Source: Qipengyuania vulgaris (GTDB lineage: Bacteria > Pseudomonadota > Alphaproteobacteria > Sphingomonadales > Sphingomonadaceae). From it: a stretch of DNA of 64,000 nt. This document shows positions 7,315 to 16,175 of this stretch, piece by piece (within the stretch, counting starts at the first letter, position 1; each line of letters opens with the position of its first letter). Location of the stretch: contig NZ_WTYC01000002.1 in NCBI RefSeq assembly GCF_009827325.1, positions 412,561 through 476,560 of the forward strand, read 5' to 3'. Position numbers and translations under genes: made by a program. The notes beneath the pieces were generated by a model that did no database searches, was not told where the DNA came from, and worked only from the letters and a program-made list of their open reading frames with translations.

Positions 7315-10300
7315 GCGGCAGCGGGCCCTTTTATGCCGAGCTCGCGGCAGCGACCAACTTCTCGTTCCTGCGCGGGGCGAGCCAGCCTTCGGACATGGTC
7401 GCGCGCGCGCTCGAACTGGGCCATGCGGGCATCGGCATCGCCGACCGTAACACGGTGGCGGGCGTGGTGCGCGCGCATGTCGCGCTACGCGAGGCGTGCG
7501 AGAAGGCGGAAGAGGAAGGGCTCGCACCGCCATGCTTTCGCCTGCTGGTCGGCGCGCGGCTGGCTTTTGCCGACAATACGCCCGAGGTGATTGCTTATCC
7601 TGCCACGCGCTATGGCTGGGGGCGGCTGACGCGGCTGCTCACCACCGGTAATCTTCGCGCCGCGAAGGGCGACTGCCTGCTCCATGAAAGCGATCTGTTC
7701 GACTTTTTCGACGATCTGCAACTGATCGTGCTGCCTCCTGCGGACGACGCCTTCCTGATGCGTCTCACCGCCGCAGCGCCGGGCCGTGTGTGGCTGGGCG
7801 CGACGATGCTGCGACAAGGGCGCGACGCGCGCCTTCTCGAGGGGCTGTGTCAGCAGGCAGCACGCACCGACGTACCACTCATCGCGCTCAACGATGCGCT
7901 CTATACCGATCCCGCCGCGCGCACCCTTCACGACGTGATGACCGCGATCCGCGAGAAGACAACGGTGCAGGCCGCCGGGCGCAAGCTCGCCGCCAATGCC
8001 GAACGTCACCTGAAAGCCCCAGAGGAGATGGCACGCTTGTTTGCTGCCGCGCCGGAGGCTCTCACAGCGATCGAGCCGTTCATGGCGGGCATCGCCTTCA
8101 CTCTCGACGATCTGCGCTACGAATATCCGCACGAGCCTGTGCCCCCCGGCTACACCCCGCAGGACTGGCTCGTCGAACTGGTGTGGAGCGAGGCGCATGC
8201 CCGCTGGCCCGAGGGGGTGCCGGCAAAGCTCGACGCGCTGCTGCACGAGGAACTGGGCATCATCGAAGAGGCCAAATACGCCCCCTATTTCCTCACCGTT
8301 CACGACATCGTCCGCTTCGCGCAAGGGGAAGGGATCCTCTGTCAGGGGCGCGGGTCGGCGGCCAATTCGGCGGTCTGTTTCGTGCTTGGCATCACCGCGG
8401 TCGACCCCGCCGAACACAATCTGCTGTTCTCCCGCTTCGTCTCGCCCGAGCGCAAGGAACCGCCCGATATCGACGTCGATTTCGAGCACGAGCGGCGCGA
8501 GGAGGTGATGCAGTATATCTACAAGCGCTACGGCCGTCACCGTGCGGGGATCGCTGCCACGGTGATCCATTATCGCCCGCGCAGCGCGGTGCGCGAGGTG
8601 GGCAAGGCTCTGGGGCTGAGCGAGGACGTGACCGCGCGGCTCGCGACCACCGTATGGGGCAGCTACGCCTCGACCTACGAGCGTGAGCGCTGCGTCGAGA
8701 GCGGGCTAGACCCCGACAATCCAGCCATCGCGCGGGTCAACGACTTCGTGCAGCGCATCCTGCGTTTCCCGCGCCACCTGTCCCAGCACGTCGGCGGCTT
8801 CGTGCTGACGCAGGACCGGCTCGACGAGACGGTGCCAATCCACAACGCCGCCATGGAGAAGCGGACGTTCATCGAATGGGACAAGGACGATATCGACGCT
8901 CTGGGGCTGATGAAGGTCGACGTTCTCGCGCTGGGCATGCTGACCTGCATCCGCAAGGCGTTCGAACTGCTAAATCCGGGACGACCGGGGCGGGAATATA
9001 CGCTCGCCAACATTCCCGACAGCGCGCCCGACGTGTTCGACATGCTGTGCGCGGGCGACAGCGTGGGTGTGTTCCAGGTCGAGAGCCGCGCGCAAATGAA
9101 CATGCTGCCGCGCCTGCGCCCGCGCGAATTCTACGATCTCGCGATCCAGGTCGCGATCGTGCGTCCCGGCCCGATCCAGGGCGACATGGTCCACCCCTAC
9201 CTGCGGCGCCGACAGGGGGTCGAGACGGTCGAATTCCCCTCGCCCGCGCCGCCGCACGATCCGCATGAGCTGCGCGGCGTGCTGGGCAAGACGCTGGGCG
9301 TGCCGCTGTTCCAGGAACAAGCGATGCGGCTCGCCATCGTCGCGGCCGGATTCACCCCGTCGGAAGCGAACAAGCTGCGCCGCGCGATGGCGACCTTTCG
9401 CAATGTGGGTACGATGGACAATTTCGAGGATAAGCTGGTCGAGGGCATGGCCGCGCGCGGCTACGACCGCGACTTCGCCCAGCGCTGCTTCCGCCAGATC
9501 GAGGGCTTCGGCAGTTACGGCTTTCCCGAAAGCCACGCGATCGCCTTCGCGCGGCTGGTCTGGGTCTCGTCCTACATCAAGTGCCGCTATCCTGCGGTGT
9601 TCGCCGCCGCCTTGCTCAATTCGCAGCCGATGGGTTTTTACGCGCCAGCGCAGATCGTGCGCGACGCGCGCGAGCACGGGGTCGAGGTTCGCGCGATCGA
9701 CGCCAACCACAGCCGCTGGGATAACACGCTGGAGGATGCCGAAGGCGAGCCCGCCGTGCGGATGGGAATGCGCCAGATCGAAGGCTTTCGCGAGACATGG
9801 GCGGAGCGCATCGCCGCGGCTGCGCCCTGCACCAGCGTCGAGCAACTCGCGCGCAAGGCCGATCTTCCCCCGCGCGCCTTGCGCCTGCTTGCCGATGCCG
9901 ACGCCTTGCGCTCGATCGGGCTCGACCGGCGCGAGGGCTTGTGGGAGGCGCGGCGAACCCCGGCGGGCGAATTGCCGCTGTTCGCCGCCGCGCGGGCGCG
10001 TGACAGCCAGGCGCGCGAGTTGGGTGAGGAACCGCCCGCCGCGCTGCCCGCCATGGCCCTGTCGGAACAGGTCGCAGCCGATTACCAGACCACGCGCCTG
10101 TCGCTCAAAGCGCATCCGATGGCCTTCCTGCGCCCCGTCTTCGATACCGAGGGCGTGTTGCCCTGTGCCGCCCTGCGCGATTGCCGCAATGGCGACCGCG
10201 TACAGGCCGCAGGCGTGGTGCTCGTGCGCCAGCGGCCGGGCAAGGGCAATGCGATCTTCGTCACGCTGGAGGATGAAGACGGGATCGCCAATATCGTGAT

Positions 10301-10556
10301 CTGGGCACGCCTGTTCGAACGCTTCCGTCGCGAAGTGATGGCCGCGCGGCTGATGCTGGTGGAAGGCGAAGTGCAAAAAAGCCGCGAAGGCGTGATCCAC
10401 CTGATGGCCAGCCGTATCGACGACCGCACCGCCGAACTGTCGCGACTATCCGAAACACATGACCCCAACCCCCTCCTATCGCGCGCCGACGAATTCCTCC
10501 ACCCGCAACACCCGCGCAACGTTCGCGTCCTGCCCAAGTCACGAGATTTCCATTGA
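7311..10556 (+). CDS. dnaE2: Error-prone DNA polymerase III alpha subunit homologue DnaE2 (ImuC)
   Basis: A 1081-residue C-family polymerase that performs SOS mutagenesis with ImuA and ImuB. It has an N-terminal PHP domain (FYAELAAATNFSFLRGAS, residues about 7-24), the catalytic aspartates in PDIDVD (residues 385-390), finger/thumb segments such as GRGSAANSAVCFVLGI, and a C-terminal OB fold (GKGNAIFVTLEDEDG). The frame is open far upstream inside imuB, but the GTG at 7311 overlaps the imuB stop by four bases and gives the normal DnaE2 length and N-terminus. The operon is under the LexA box upstream of imuA. No terminator was seen after the stop. Confidence 0.95.
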   Translation: MSGSGPFYAELAAATNFSFLRGASQPSDMVARALELGHAGIGIADRNTVAGVVRAHVALREACEKAEEEGLAPPCFRLLVGARLAFADNTPEVIAYPATRYGWGRLTRLLTTGNLRAAKGDCLLHESDLFDFFDDLQLIVLPPADDAFLMRLTAAAPGRVWLGATMLRQGRDARLLEGLCQQAARTDVPLIALNDALYTDPAARTLHDVMTAIREKTTVQAAGRKLAANAERHLKAPEEMARLFAAAPEALTAIEPFMAGIAFTLDDLRYEYPHEPVPPGYTPQDWLVELVWSEAHARWPEGVPAKLDALLHEELGIIEEAKYAPYFLTVHDIVRFAQGEGILCQGRGSAANSAVCFVLGITAVDPAEHNLLFSRFVSPERKEPPDIDVDFEHERREEVMQYIYKRYGRHRAGIAATVIHYRPRSAVREVGKALGLSEDVTARLATTVWGSYASTYERERCVESGLDPDNPAIARVNDFVQRILRFPRHLSQHVGGFVLTQDRLDETVPIHNAAMEKRTFIEWDKDDIDALGLMKVDVLALGMLTCIRKAFELLNPGRPGREYTLANIPDSAPDVFDMLCAGDSVGVFQVESRAQMNMLPRLRPREFYDLAIQVAIVRPGPIQGDMVHPYLRRRQGVETVEFPSPAPPHDPHELRGVLGKTLGVPLFQEQAMRLAIVAAGFTPSEANKLRRAMATFRNVGTMDNFEDKLVEGMAARGYDRDFAQRCFRQIEGFGSYGFPESHAIAFARLVWVSSYIKCRYPAVFAAALLNSQPMGFYAPAQIVRDAREHGVEVRAIDANHSRWDNTLEDAEGEPAVRMGMRQIEGFRETWAERIAAAAPCTSVEQLARKADLPPRALRLLADADALRSIGLDRREGLWEARRTPAGELPLFAAARARDSQARELGEEPPAALPAMALSEQVAADYQTTRLSLKAHPMAFLRPVFDTEGVLPCAALRDCRNGDRVQAAGVVLVRQRPGKGNAIFVTLEDEDGIANIVIWARLFERFRREVMAARLMLVEGEVQKSREGVIHLMASRIDDRTAELSRLSETHDPNPLLSRADEFLHPQHPRNVRVLPKSRDFH

Positions 10557-10824
10557 CCGACGTCCGGAATAACACCGTCCATACTGTAGGTCGCCGGTCA
10601 GACGGCTCCTATTCCGCGCCAAAGCGATCTCGAGGCTGTACTTTCTTCGGCTTTAGCGGCTGATTTCAAACAAAAACGATTATTGAGAGTATCGCCTGCT
10701 CTCACCGCGGCCGGTCTTTGCATGGCAGCTCGCCGGCACCAGGGCGTCGCAATATGAGCATGTTGAATTTTCACCGAACCGATAACGAACGCCTCGCCAA
10801 ACAGGACGGCGGCGTACTCTTACC
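10557..10824. other. Noncoding stretch after dnaE2
   Basis: No convincing reading frame, RNA gene or terminator is visible between dnaE2 and the bioA remnant. The base composition is somewhat more AT-rich around 10660-10690 and 10750-10800 than in the flanking genes, in keeping with decayed or regulatory DNA. Confidence 0.4.
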
Positions 10825-10962
10825 GCGCACTCCAGCATGGATCGCGGACGGATGTTTTTCCACTCGTCGAGTTACACGGCCAATCCGATAGCCTGCGCCG
10901 CGGCCAATGCCAATCTCGCGATCTGGCGTGACGAGCCCGTGGAGGAGCGGATCGCGACTCTT
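10825..10962 (+). pseudogene. bioA: Remnant of bioA-type class III aminotransferase
   Basis: About 46 codons match the late part of adenosylmethionine-8-amino-7-oxononanoate aminotransferase (BioA): DRGRMFFHSSSYTANPIACAAANANLAIW followed by RDEPVEERIATL, read from separate short segments. In intact BioA this block follows the PLP-lysine region. Here nothing upstream in any frame supplies the N-terminal four fifths, and the frame downstream runs into the tRNA gene, so the C-terminus is gone too. It is a decayed fragment, not a functional biotin gene. Its place beside tRNA-Arg suggests a deletion or an integration/excision event. Fragment identity rests on recognised motifs, not on a search. 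Confidence 0.65.
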
Positions 10963-11009
10963 TGCGATTGGGTCACGGTAAGGGTGTCCCAACAGCGGAT
11001 TTTCGCTAA

Positions 11010-11086
11010 TGGCGCGCCCGGCAGGACTCGAACCTGCTGCCTCAAGATTAGAAGTCTCGCGCTCTATCCAGATGAGCTACGGGCGC
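11010..11086 (-). tRNA. tRNA-Arg (anticodon TCT)
   Basis: A 77-base cloverleaf can be drawn on the minus strand. The acceptor stem is GCGCCCG/CGGGCGC with discriminator G and an encoded CCA. The D arm is GCTC/GAGC, the anticodon stem CGAGA/TCTTG with loop CTTCTAA (anticodon TCT, reading AGA), the variable loop AGGCA, and the T arm GCAGG-TTCGAGT-CCTGC. All stems pair. It lies between the bioA remnant and the queuosine transporter. tRNA-Arg genes are frequent integration sites, but no integrase or second copy of the 3' end was noticed here. Confidence 0.95.
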
Positions 11087-11146
11087 GCGCCGGCCCCGCC
11101 ATAACGCGGCTTTGCCAAAGCGCCAATCGGCGATAGGCATGGTTTG

Positions 11147-11884
11147 ATGGAAATTTCGCCCCCAGACGCCGCGCCGCAGCCGACGCGCTTTCGATATTAC
11201 GACCTCGTGATGGCGGCGTTTGTTACCATACTGCTCCTGTCCAACCTGATCGGTGCTTCCAAGCCCAGCAATGTTACCCTCCCTGGCCTCGGCCAGTGGT
11301 CGTTCGGCGCGGGCGTATTGTTCTTCCCTGTAAGTTACATCATCGGCGACATTCTGACCGAGGTATATGGCTACGCCCGCGCCCGTCGCGTCATCTGGAC
11401 CGGGTTTGCAGCGCTTCTCTTCATGGCCTTCATGGCCTGGGTCGTGGTCCAGCTGCCCCCGGCGGAGGGATGGCCTGGACAGGAAGCCTACGAATTCGTC
11501 TTCGGGAACAGTTGGCGGATCGTCCTCGCTTCAATGGTTGCCTTCTGGGCTGGGGAATTTGCCAATAGTTTTGTGCTCGCAAAGATGAAGGTGTGGACCG
11601 CGGGGAAGCACCTCTGGATGCGCACGATCGGTTCGACCGTGGTCGGTCAGGGGCTCGACAGCCTGATCTTCTACCCGCTCGCCTTTTGGGGTCTTGCCGG
11701 CTGGCCGGTGGAATTGCTGTGGCAGGTCGTGCTATCCCAGTGGCTGATCAAGACGGCTTGGGAAGCACTTCTGACGCCAGTAACTTATGTCGTGGTCGGG
11801 TCTCTCAAACGGGCCGAAGGTGTAGAAATCTTCGATACGGAGACTGACTTCTCACCCTTCGCCTCGTCAGAGCGGAGCGCATAA
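11147..11884 (+). CDS. yhhQ: Queuosine precursor transporter, YhhQ/VUT family
   Basis: A 245-residue inner membrane protein of the VUT/YhhQ family, which imports the queuosine precursor preQ0/preQ1. About six hydrophobic segments are visible (for example MAAFVTILLLSNLIGA, GAGVLFFPVSYIIGDIL and ALLFMAFMAWVVV). The motifs FFPVSYIIGDILTEVYGY and GQGLDSLIFYPLAFWG are family signatures. The ATG at 11147 is preferred over the preceding TTG. It stands alone and converges on a TonB receptor gene; the hairpin after its stop mainly serves the opposite strand. Start choice and family are firm; the transported species is inferred. Confidence 0.9.
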   Translation: MEISPPDAAPQPTRFRYYDLVMAAFVTILLLSNLIGASKPSNVTLPGLGQWSFGAGVLFFPVSYIIGDILTEVYGYARARRVIWTGFAALLFMAFMAWVVVQLPPAEGWPGQEAYEFVFGNSWRIVLASMVAFWAGEFANSFVLAKMKVWTAGKHLWMRTIGSTVVGQGLDSLIFYPLAFWGLAGWPVELLWQVVLSQWLIKTAWEALLTPVTYVVVGSLKRAEGVEIFDTETDFSPFASSERSA

Positions 11885-11912
11885 AAAAGGGGCGACCGGA
11901 TCGCCGCCCCTC
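11883..11912 (-). terminator. Rho-independent terminator for the 11937-14927 TonB receptor
   Basis: On the minus strand GGGGCGGCGA and TCGCCCC form a GC-rich hairpin followed by six T residues. It lies 25 bases after the receptor stop codon and partly overlaps the end of the convergent transporter gene. Confidence 0.85.
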
Positions 11913-11936
11913 CCCTCTCCCGCGGGTAAACAGGAT

Positions 11937-14927
11937 TTAGAACTTGGCTCCTACCGCGACGCCATACCGCCGTGGATCGAGCGTAAAGATATTCGTGAAG
12001 TTACCCGACGATGCATCGGTCAGGTAGAGGCCGGTCACCGAGTCTGAATCGAACATGTTCTGGACGAAGCCCCTCACGTAGAAACGCTGGTCCGGTGAGT
12101 TGAGCTGGACCTGCGCGTTCGCCTGAACGAAAGGCTCGATACGGTTCACATTGCCGTTGAAGACATTTCCGTACTGCTCGCCAGTCATGGCAATGTCGAC
12201 GCGCGGCACGAGCGACCAGCCGCTCCCAAATTCGGCGGTGTACTGAACCCCCACGGATGCCTTGAATTCAGGTGCCTGCGGTAGCTTGTTGCCTTTGAGG
12301 TTAACCTCCACACCGGGGCTAAGGACGCTGATCGGACCGAAACCGTCGAGTACTGGCTGCAAAGGCGCTAGGTCCGGATTTACCGAGCCGATCGCGCCCG
12401 CAGCAGCGGCAGCGTAAATGTCGCAGATGCCGAAGGCACCCGACGATGCGATACCGCTGTCATCCGGGAATTCGGTTGTTCCCTGAAGTCCGAAGAACGG
12501 ATTGAGGAAACTTACGAAGCCATCGGCTCCAGCCCCGGTCACTGCGCAAAGCGAACCATTGCCAAGGTCCTTGATGATCACGGCATCCGGATCGCCGCCA
12601 CCTGGATCACGCGGGTTGGAGAAGAACTGATCTCCGGCAACTTCTGCGTTGAGGTAGCTGACGTTCATGTTGATCAGCCAATTGTAGCTGGGCGAAATGA
12701 TCGTCTCCAGTTCCACGCCCCAGATATCGGCATCAATCGTGTCATTGACCGATGTGCGGGCTACAATACGGCTTAGCTGGAGATCCTTGTATTTGTAGTA
12801 GAACCCGGTGAGGTTCACCTGCGCCGCACCGTTCAGGAATGTATTCTTCGAACCGATCTCGAAGGCGTCGATGCTCTCCGAACCGAAGCTTTCATCGACG
12901 TCGAATACCGGTGAAAGTGGCGGGTTGATGCCGCCGGACTTGTATCCCCGCGAGTACGAGAAATAGAGGTTGCTGTCAGGGCTTACTTCGTAGTCTAGGA
13001 CCGCACGGCCCGTGATTTCGTTGAAGGAAACGTCCCGCACATGGAGGGACTGGGGGCCATCAATACCCGGGTCCGCATCAAACCCGCCAGCGAATGGCGA
13101 AGTGAACGGATCTCCGTCGTTCGAGAAGGGATTGAGGAAGTCGGCCAATGTCGTCCGAGCCGAAACGGTCTTCGTATCGTCGTTGTAACGTAATCCACCG
13201 GTGAATTTCAAGCGGTCGGTAATATCGAAATAGACTTCGCCGAAGATACCGAAGCTTTCCAGTTTGAAGTCCGTCGTGTTGTTCCGGTACATCGACGTGG
13301 CGAGGTAGGATGGCGGCAGGCCATTCGCGAGCGCCGAAAAAGTACCCAGAATACCCGTGGCGTAATCGAGCCCGAATGCGTTCACATAATAGCTGTTTTC
13401 TTCGACTTCGGTCTCTGCGTAGATTCCACCCACTAGGAAATTCAACGGGCCGTCGAAATCGCTCGATAGGATCGCTTCGGCAGACCAGGCCGTTTGGTAC
13501 TGCACCGAGCGGTCGAATGAGAGCGGCACGTCGGAACAGATCGAATTGCCTTCGTAGGACCCGAGGTTCTCGTCGTCATTGTCCGATGTGCAGAGCACGC
13601 CGTTCGGACCGTTCGGAATAAGTGCCTCGGCGATCGGCGAGAAATACGCGCTCGTTCCCGGAACGAAGCCGATGATGGCGCCGGTATCGGGATCGGTAAT
13701 CGGCACGCCGTTATCGGCAAAGAATTGCAGCGTGTTCAGACCTGCTGCGTAGCCACTGCGATCGAGCACGCCGAGGTTGTAATCCTGGCGGGAGTCGACC
13801 GTCGTTTCCTGATACAGTCCGGTTACCGACAGGTTCATCGCACCCAGCCCCTGATCGAGATGGGCCTGAACCTGCAATTCGTCCGCGAAATATTCGGGCG
13901 TGAATGGCGTATTGACCTGCCGGACGTCGTCCGGTTCGTCGAAATTGGCAAATCCGTCCGGCCCATACACGCTACCGAGGGCGAAGGACTCCGGTATTCC
14001 CTGGATACGGAACAATTCGACCGAGGTCAGCACGGAGGCGAGCGTGGCATTGGCATGGGTGCTGTCGAAATCGCGACGCGTATTTAGGCAGCCAAGCACG
14101 CCCGTGGGATCACGCTGACAGGTCTGCTTCTGGATACGAAGCCGATCGTCGTTCTCACGGAAATAGAAGCCCATGAGGTCGATGGTCGTGGACGCCGTGG
14201 GCTCGAACCGCAAGGAGCCGCGAATGGCATACATGTCGCGGCCGTCTATGCGCGTGTCGTCATATAGATTTTCCGTATAGCCATCGCGGTTGAGATAATA
14301 GCCCGCCAGCCGAACCCCGATCGCATCACCGATCGGCACGTTGACCATACCCTTGACCCGGACGCTCTCGTAATTGCCGTATTCGAATTCGGCCGCCGCT
14401 CCGAAGCCCGAAAGGTCGGGCTTGGCGGTCACCACATTGACGACGCCAGAGGTCGCATTTCGGCCGAAGAGCGTTCCTTGGGGACCGCGCAGAACTTCGA
14501 CGCGCTCAAGATCGAAATACTCGGTTTCGAAAAGACGCGTTCCGAAAAGGGGCGATCCGTTTACGTGAATGGCTGTCGCCGCATCGCAGGTGACACCCAC
14601 ACACAAGTCGCCGATACCGCGAATGGTGAAGCTGGACGCCGTAAAGTTGGATTTCGTGAACGATACGTTGGGCAGCGTGAGTTGGAGGTCGCTGGCGTTC
14701 TCGATCTGCTGTGCCTCGAGCGCTTCGCTGTCGAACGCGCTGACTGCAATGGGAACTTCCTGCAGGCTCTGCGCCTGGCGCTGAGCGGTCACGATAATGA
14801 TACGTTCGTTGGTGGTTTCTTCCGCGATTCCGGATTCGCTGTCGCCTCCGGTAACATCTTGAGCGTAAGCTGGAACTGCAAAAGCACCGGCACAGATGCC
14901 AGCCATCAGGGTTGCCCTGATCCTCAT
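11937..14927 (-). CDS. TonB-dependent outer membrane receptor
   Basis: A 996-residue TonB-dependent receptor that should import an unknown ligand across the outer membrane with energy from TonB-ExbBD. It has a signal peptide (MRIRATLMAGICAGAFAVPAYA) and the plug domain (IIIVTAQRQAQSLQEVPIAVSAFDSEAL; VLRGPQGTLFGRNATSGVVNVVT, about residues 50-170). A 22-strand barrel ends in RRYGVAVGAKF with the terminal aromatic residue. The ATG at 14927 has AGGAGAGGG just upstream; a start at 14942 is less likely. Many short loops carry cysteine pairs. The plug style resembles receptors for small hydrophobic or siderophore-like molecules, but the ligand is unknown. Confidence 0.93.
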   Translation of the reverse strand: MRIRATLMAGICAGAFAVPAYAQDVTGGDSESGIAEETTNERIIIVTAQRQAQSLQEVPIAVSAFDSEALEAQQIENASDLQLTLPNVSFTKSNFTASSFTIRGIGDLCVGVTCDAATAIHVNGSPLFGTRLFETEYFDLERVEVLRGPQGTLFGRNATSGVVNVVTAKPDLSGFGAAAEFEYGNYESVRVKGMVNVPIGDAIGVRLAGYYLNRDGYTENLYDDTRIDGRDMYAIRGSLRFEPTASTTIDLMGFYFRENDDRLRIQKQTCQRDPTGVLGCLNTRRDFDSTHANATLASVLTSVELFRIQGIPESFALGSVYGPDGFANFDEPDDVRQVNTPFTPEYFADELQVQAHLDQGLGAMNLSVTGLYQETTVDSRQDYNLGVLDRSGYAAGLNTLQFFADNGVPITDPDTGAIIGFVPGTSAYFSPIAEALIPNGPNGVLCTSDNDDENLGSYEGNSICSDVPLSFDRSVQYQTAWSAEAILSSDFDGPLNFLVGGIYAETEVEENSYYVNAFGLDYATGILGTFSALANGLPPSYLATSMYRNNTTDFKLESFGIFGEVYFDITDRLKFTGGLRYNDDTKTVSARTTLADFLNPFSNDGDPFTSPFAGGFDADPGIDGPQSLHVRDVSFNEITGRAVLDYEVSPDSNLYFSYSRGYKSGGINPPLSPVFDVDESFGSESIDAFEIGSKNTFLNGAAQVNLTGFYYKYKDLQLSRIVARTSVNDTIDADIWGVELETIISPSYNWLINMNVSYLNAEVAGDQFFSNPRDPGGGDPDAVIIKDLGNGSLCAVTGAGADGFVSFLNPFFGLQGTTEFPDDSGIASSGAFGICDIYAAAAAGAIGSVNPDLAPLQPVLDGFGPISVLSPGVEVNLKGNKLPQAPEFKASVGVQYTAEFGSGWSLVPRVDIAMTGEQYGNVFNGNVNRIEPFVQANAQVQLNSPDQRFYVRGFVQNMFDSDSVTGLYLTDASSGNFTNIFTLDPRRYGVAVGAKF

Positions 14928-15005
14928 AATCCCTCTCCTCATCCCTCACCTCTCATGACGGAGGCCCGGGAGGAAACTATCACACATTCGTATGCAAACA
15001 AGGTT

Positions 15006-15025
15006 TTGCGCAGGAATGTTGCGCA
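15006..15025. repeat. Two TTGCGCA repeats upstream of TonB receptor
   Basis: TTGCGCA occurs at 15006-15012 and 15019-15025, thirteen bases apart, about 80 bases upstream of the receptor start. A similar TTTTGCGCA lies upstream of the receptor at 47942-51115. It may be a regulator site; that is inference. Confidence 0.35.
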
Positions 15026-15084
15026 CAATCGAGCGCTTGCGATTTGTTGTTGCAACGCAGCAAACTTGGGATTCTAAATTTCCG

Positions 15085-15127
15085 CTACGGCATTGGGATG
15101 TAAGGCTTCGCTTACCCTACGGCATTG
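15085..15127. repeat. Direct repeat CTACGGCATTG with internal hairpin
   Basis: CTACGGCATTG is found at 15085-15095 and 15117-15127, starting 32 bases apart (about three helical turns), with the small inverted repeat GTAAG/CTTAC between them. It lies between the virB11 stop and the TonB receptor promoter. It could be an operator or the end of the virB transcript. Confidence 0.4.
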
Positions 15128-15136
15128 CTGGTAGTG

Positions 15137-16162
15137 TCAAAGCAACTCGTGGCTTTGGGCGATGTGTGCAATGCCCCGCTTCCCGCTTGAATCGCGGCTG
15201 AGTTGCACGAAGACATCGATTACGCTGGCAGCGTAGGCGATTGTATCCGCCCTGGTCAGACCTATGCCGGTTTGCATCACCATTAGCGACAACTGCTCGA
15301 GCGCTCCGCTCAGGGAGTTGGCATGAATGGTCGAAAAGCTGCCCGGGTGCCCGGTGTTGATGGCGCGCAGGAAGCTGACGCTTTCGGCGCCCCGCAATTC
15401 TCCCAGCACGATCCGATCCGGGCGCAGTCGAAGAGCAGCCTGCAGCAGTTCGTTTGCGGTGACCTTCGCTTCGCCCAGCTCGCCTTTTACGGCGACCAGA
15501 CCCACACCGTTCTCTCCGGGTAGTTTGAGTTCCGGCGTATCCTCCACCAATACCACGCGTTCCTGCTTGGGAATTTCTCCAAGCATGGCGTTGAGGAAGG
15601 TGGTCTTGCCGGTGCTGGTACCGCCTGAAACAAGAATGGTGCGACGCTGGCGGATCGCTTCGCGCAGGAAGGGTACAGGCTCCGCCTGGGCATCGGGCAT
15701 TGCGCCCTGTTCTGCTGGCTTCAGTGGCCCGGTGTCATAAGCGTCGAGCGGAAGGTCCAGCCTCCTGTGACGCCTGATCGCCATGGCCCAATGCTTGCGC
15801 GCTGCTGGCGGTCCGCAGAACTGCACGCGCGCGCCGTCAGGCAAGGTAGCACCCAGCAAGGGGTGTTCCCGGTTGATTCCCTGATGGCTTACCCGAGCAA
15901 CCTGTTCGGCGAGGCGCTGGATCAAACGGTCGTCGATATCGGGACGGACGATCTTCTGCATTCCGCCTGCCGCCGCGTCTTCGACCCAGATTTCTCCGGG
16001 GCGGTTGACGAGGATTTCCGTTACCGTGTCGCGCTCCAGCCATTCTGCGAATGGCCTGAGATAGGCTTCGAGATAGACGCTGCGTTCGCCTTGCAGGTCG
16101 ACATTCGGCGCGTCTTCTTCCGGATGTTCGTCCAGCAGGAAAGGATGGATATCGGCGCTCAC
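15137..16162 (-). CDS. virB11: VirB11-type secretion ATPase
   Basis: A 341-residue hexameric traffic ATPase of the VirB11 family, which powers pilus assembly or substrate transfer at the cytoplasmic face of the inner membrane. The Walker A motif SGGTSTGKT is at residues 179-187. Asp and His boxes are seen in VVLVEDTPELKL, LRPDRIVLGELRGAE and TGHPGSFSTIHANS. It is the last gene of an eight-gene minus-strand virB operon and follows virB10 by 13 bases. The length matches the family. Confidence 0.95.
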   Translation of the reverse strand: MSADIHPFLLDEHPEEDAPNVDLQGERSVYLEAYLRPFAEWLERDTVTEILVNRPGEIWVEDAAAGGMQKIVRPDIDDRLIQRLAEQVARVSHQGINREHPLLGATLPDGARVQFCGPPAARKHWAMAIRRHRRLDLPLDAYDTGPLKPAEQGAMPDAQAEPVPFLREAIRQRRTILVSGGTSTGKTTFLNAMLGEIPKQERVVLVEDTPELKLPGENGVGLVAVKGELGEAKVTANELLQAALRLRPDRIVLGELRGAESVSFLRAINTGHPGSFSTIHANSLSGALEQLSLMVMQTGIGLTRADTIAYAASVIDVFVQLSRDSSGKRGIAHIAQSHELL

Positions 16163-16175
16163 CGGATGAACTGGA

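Noticed and set aside
8970..10400. Long minus-strand frame opposite dnaE2 (476 codons)
   Set aside because: Typical antisense open frame in GC-rich DNA; no family pattern, and dnaE2 is clearly coding here.
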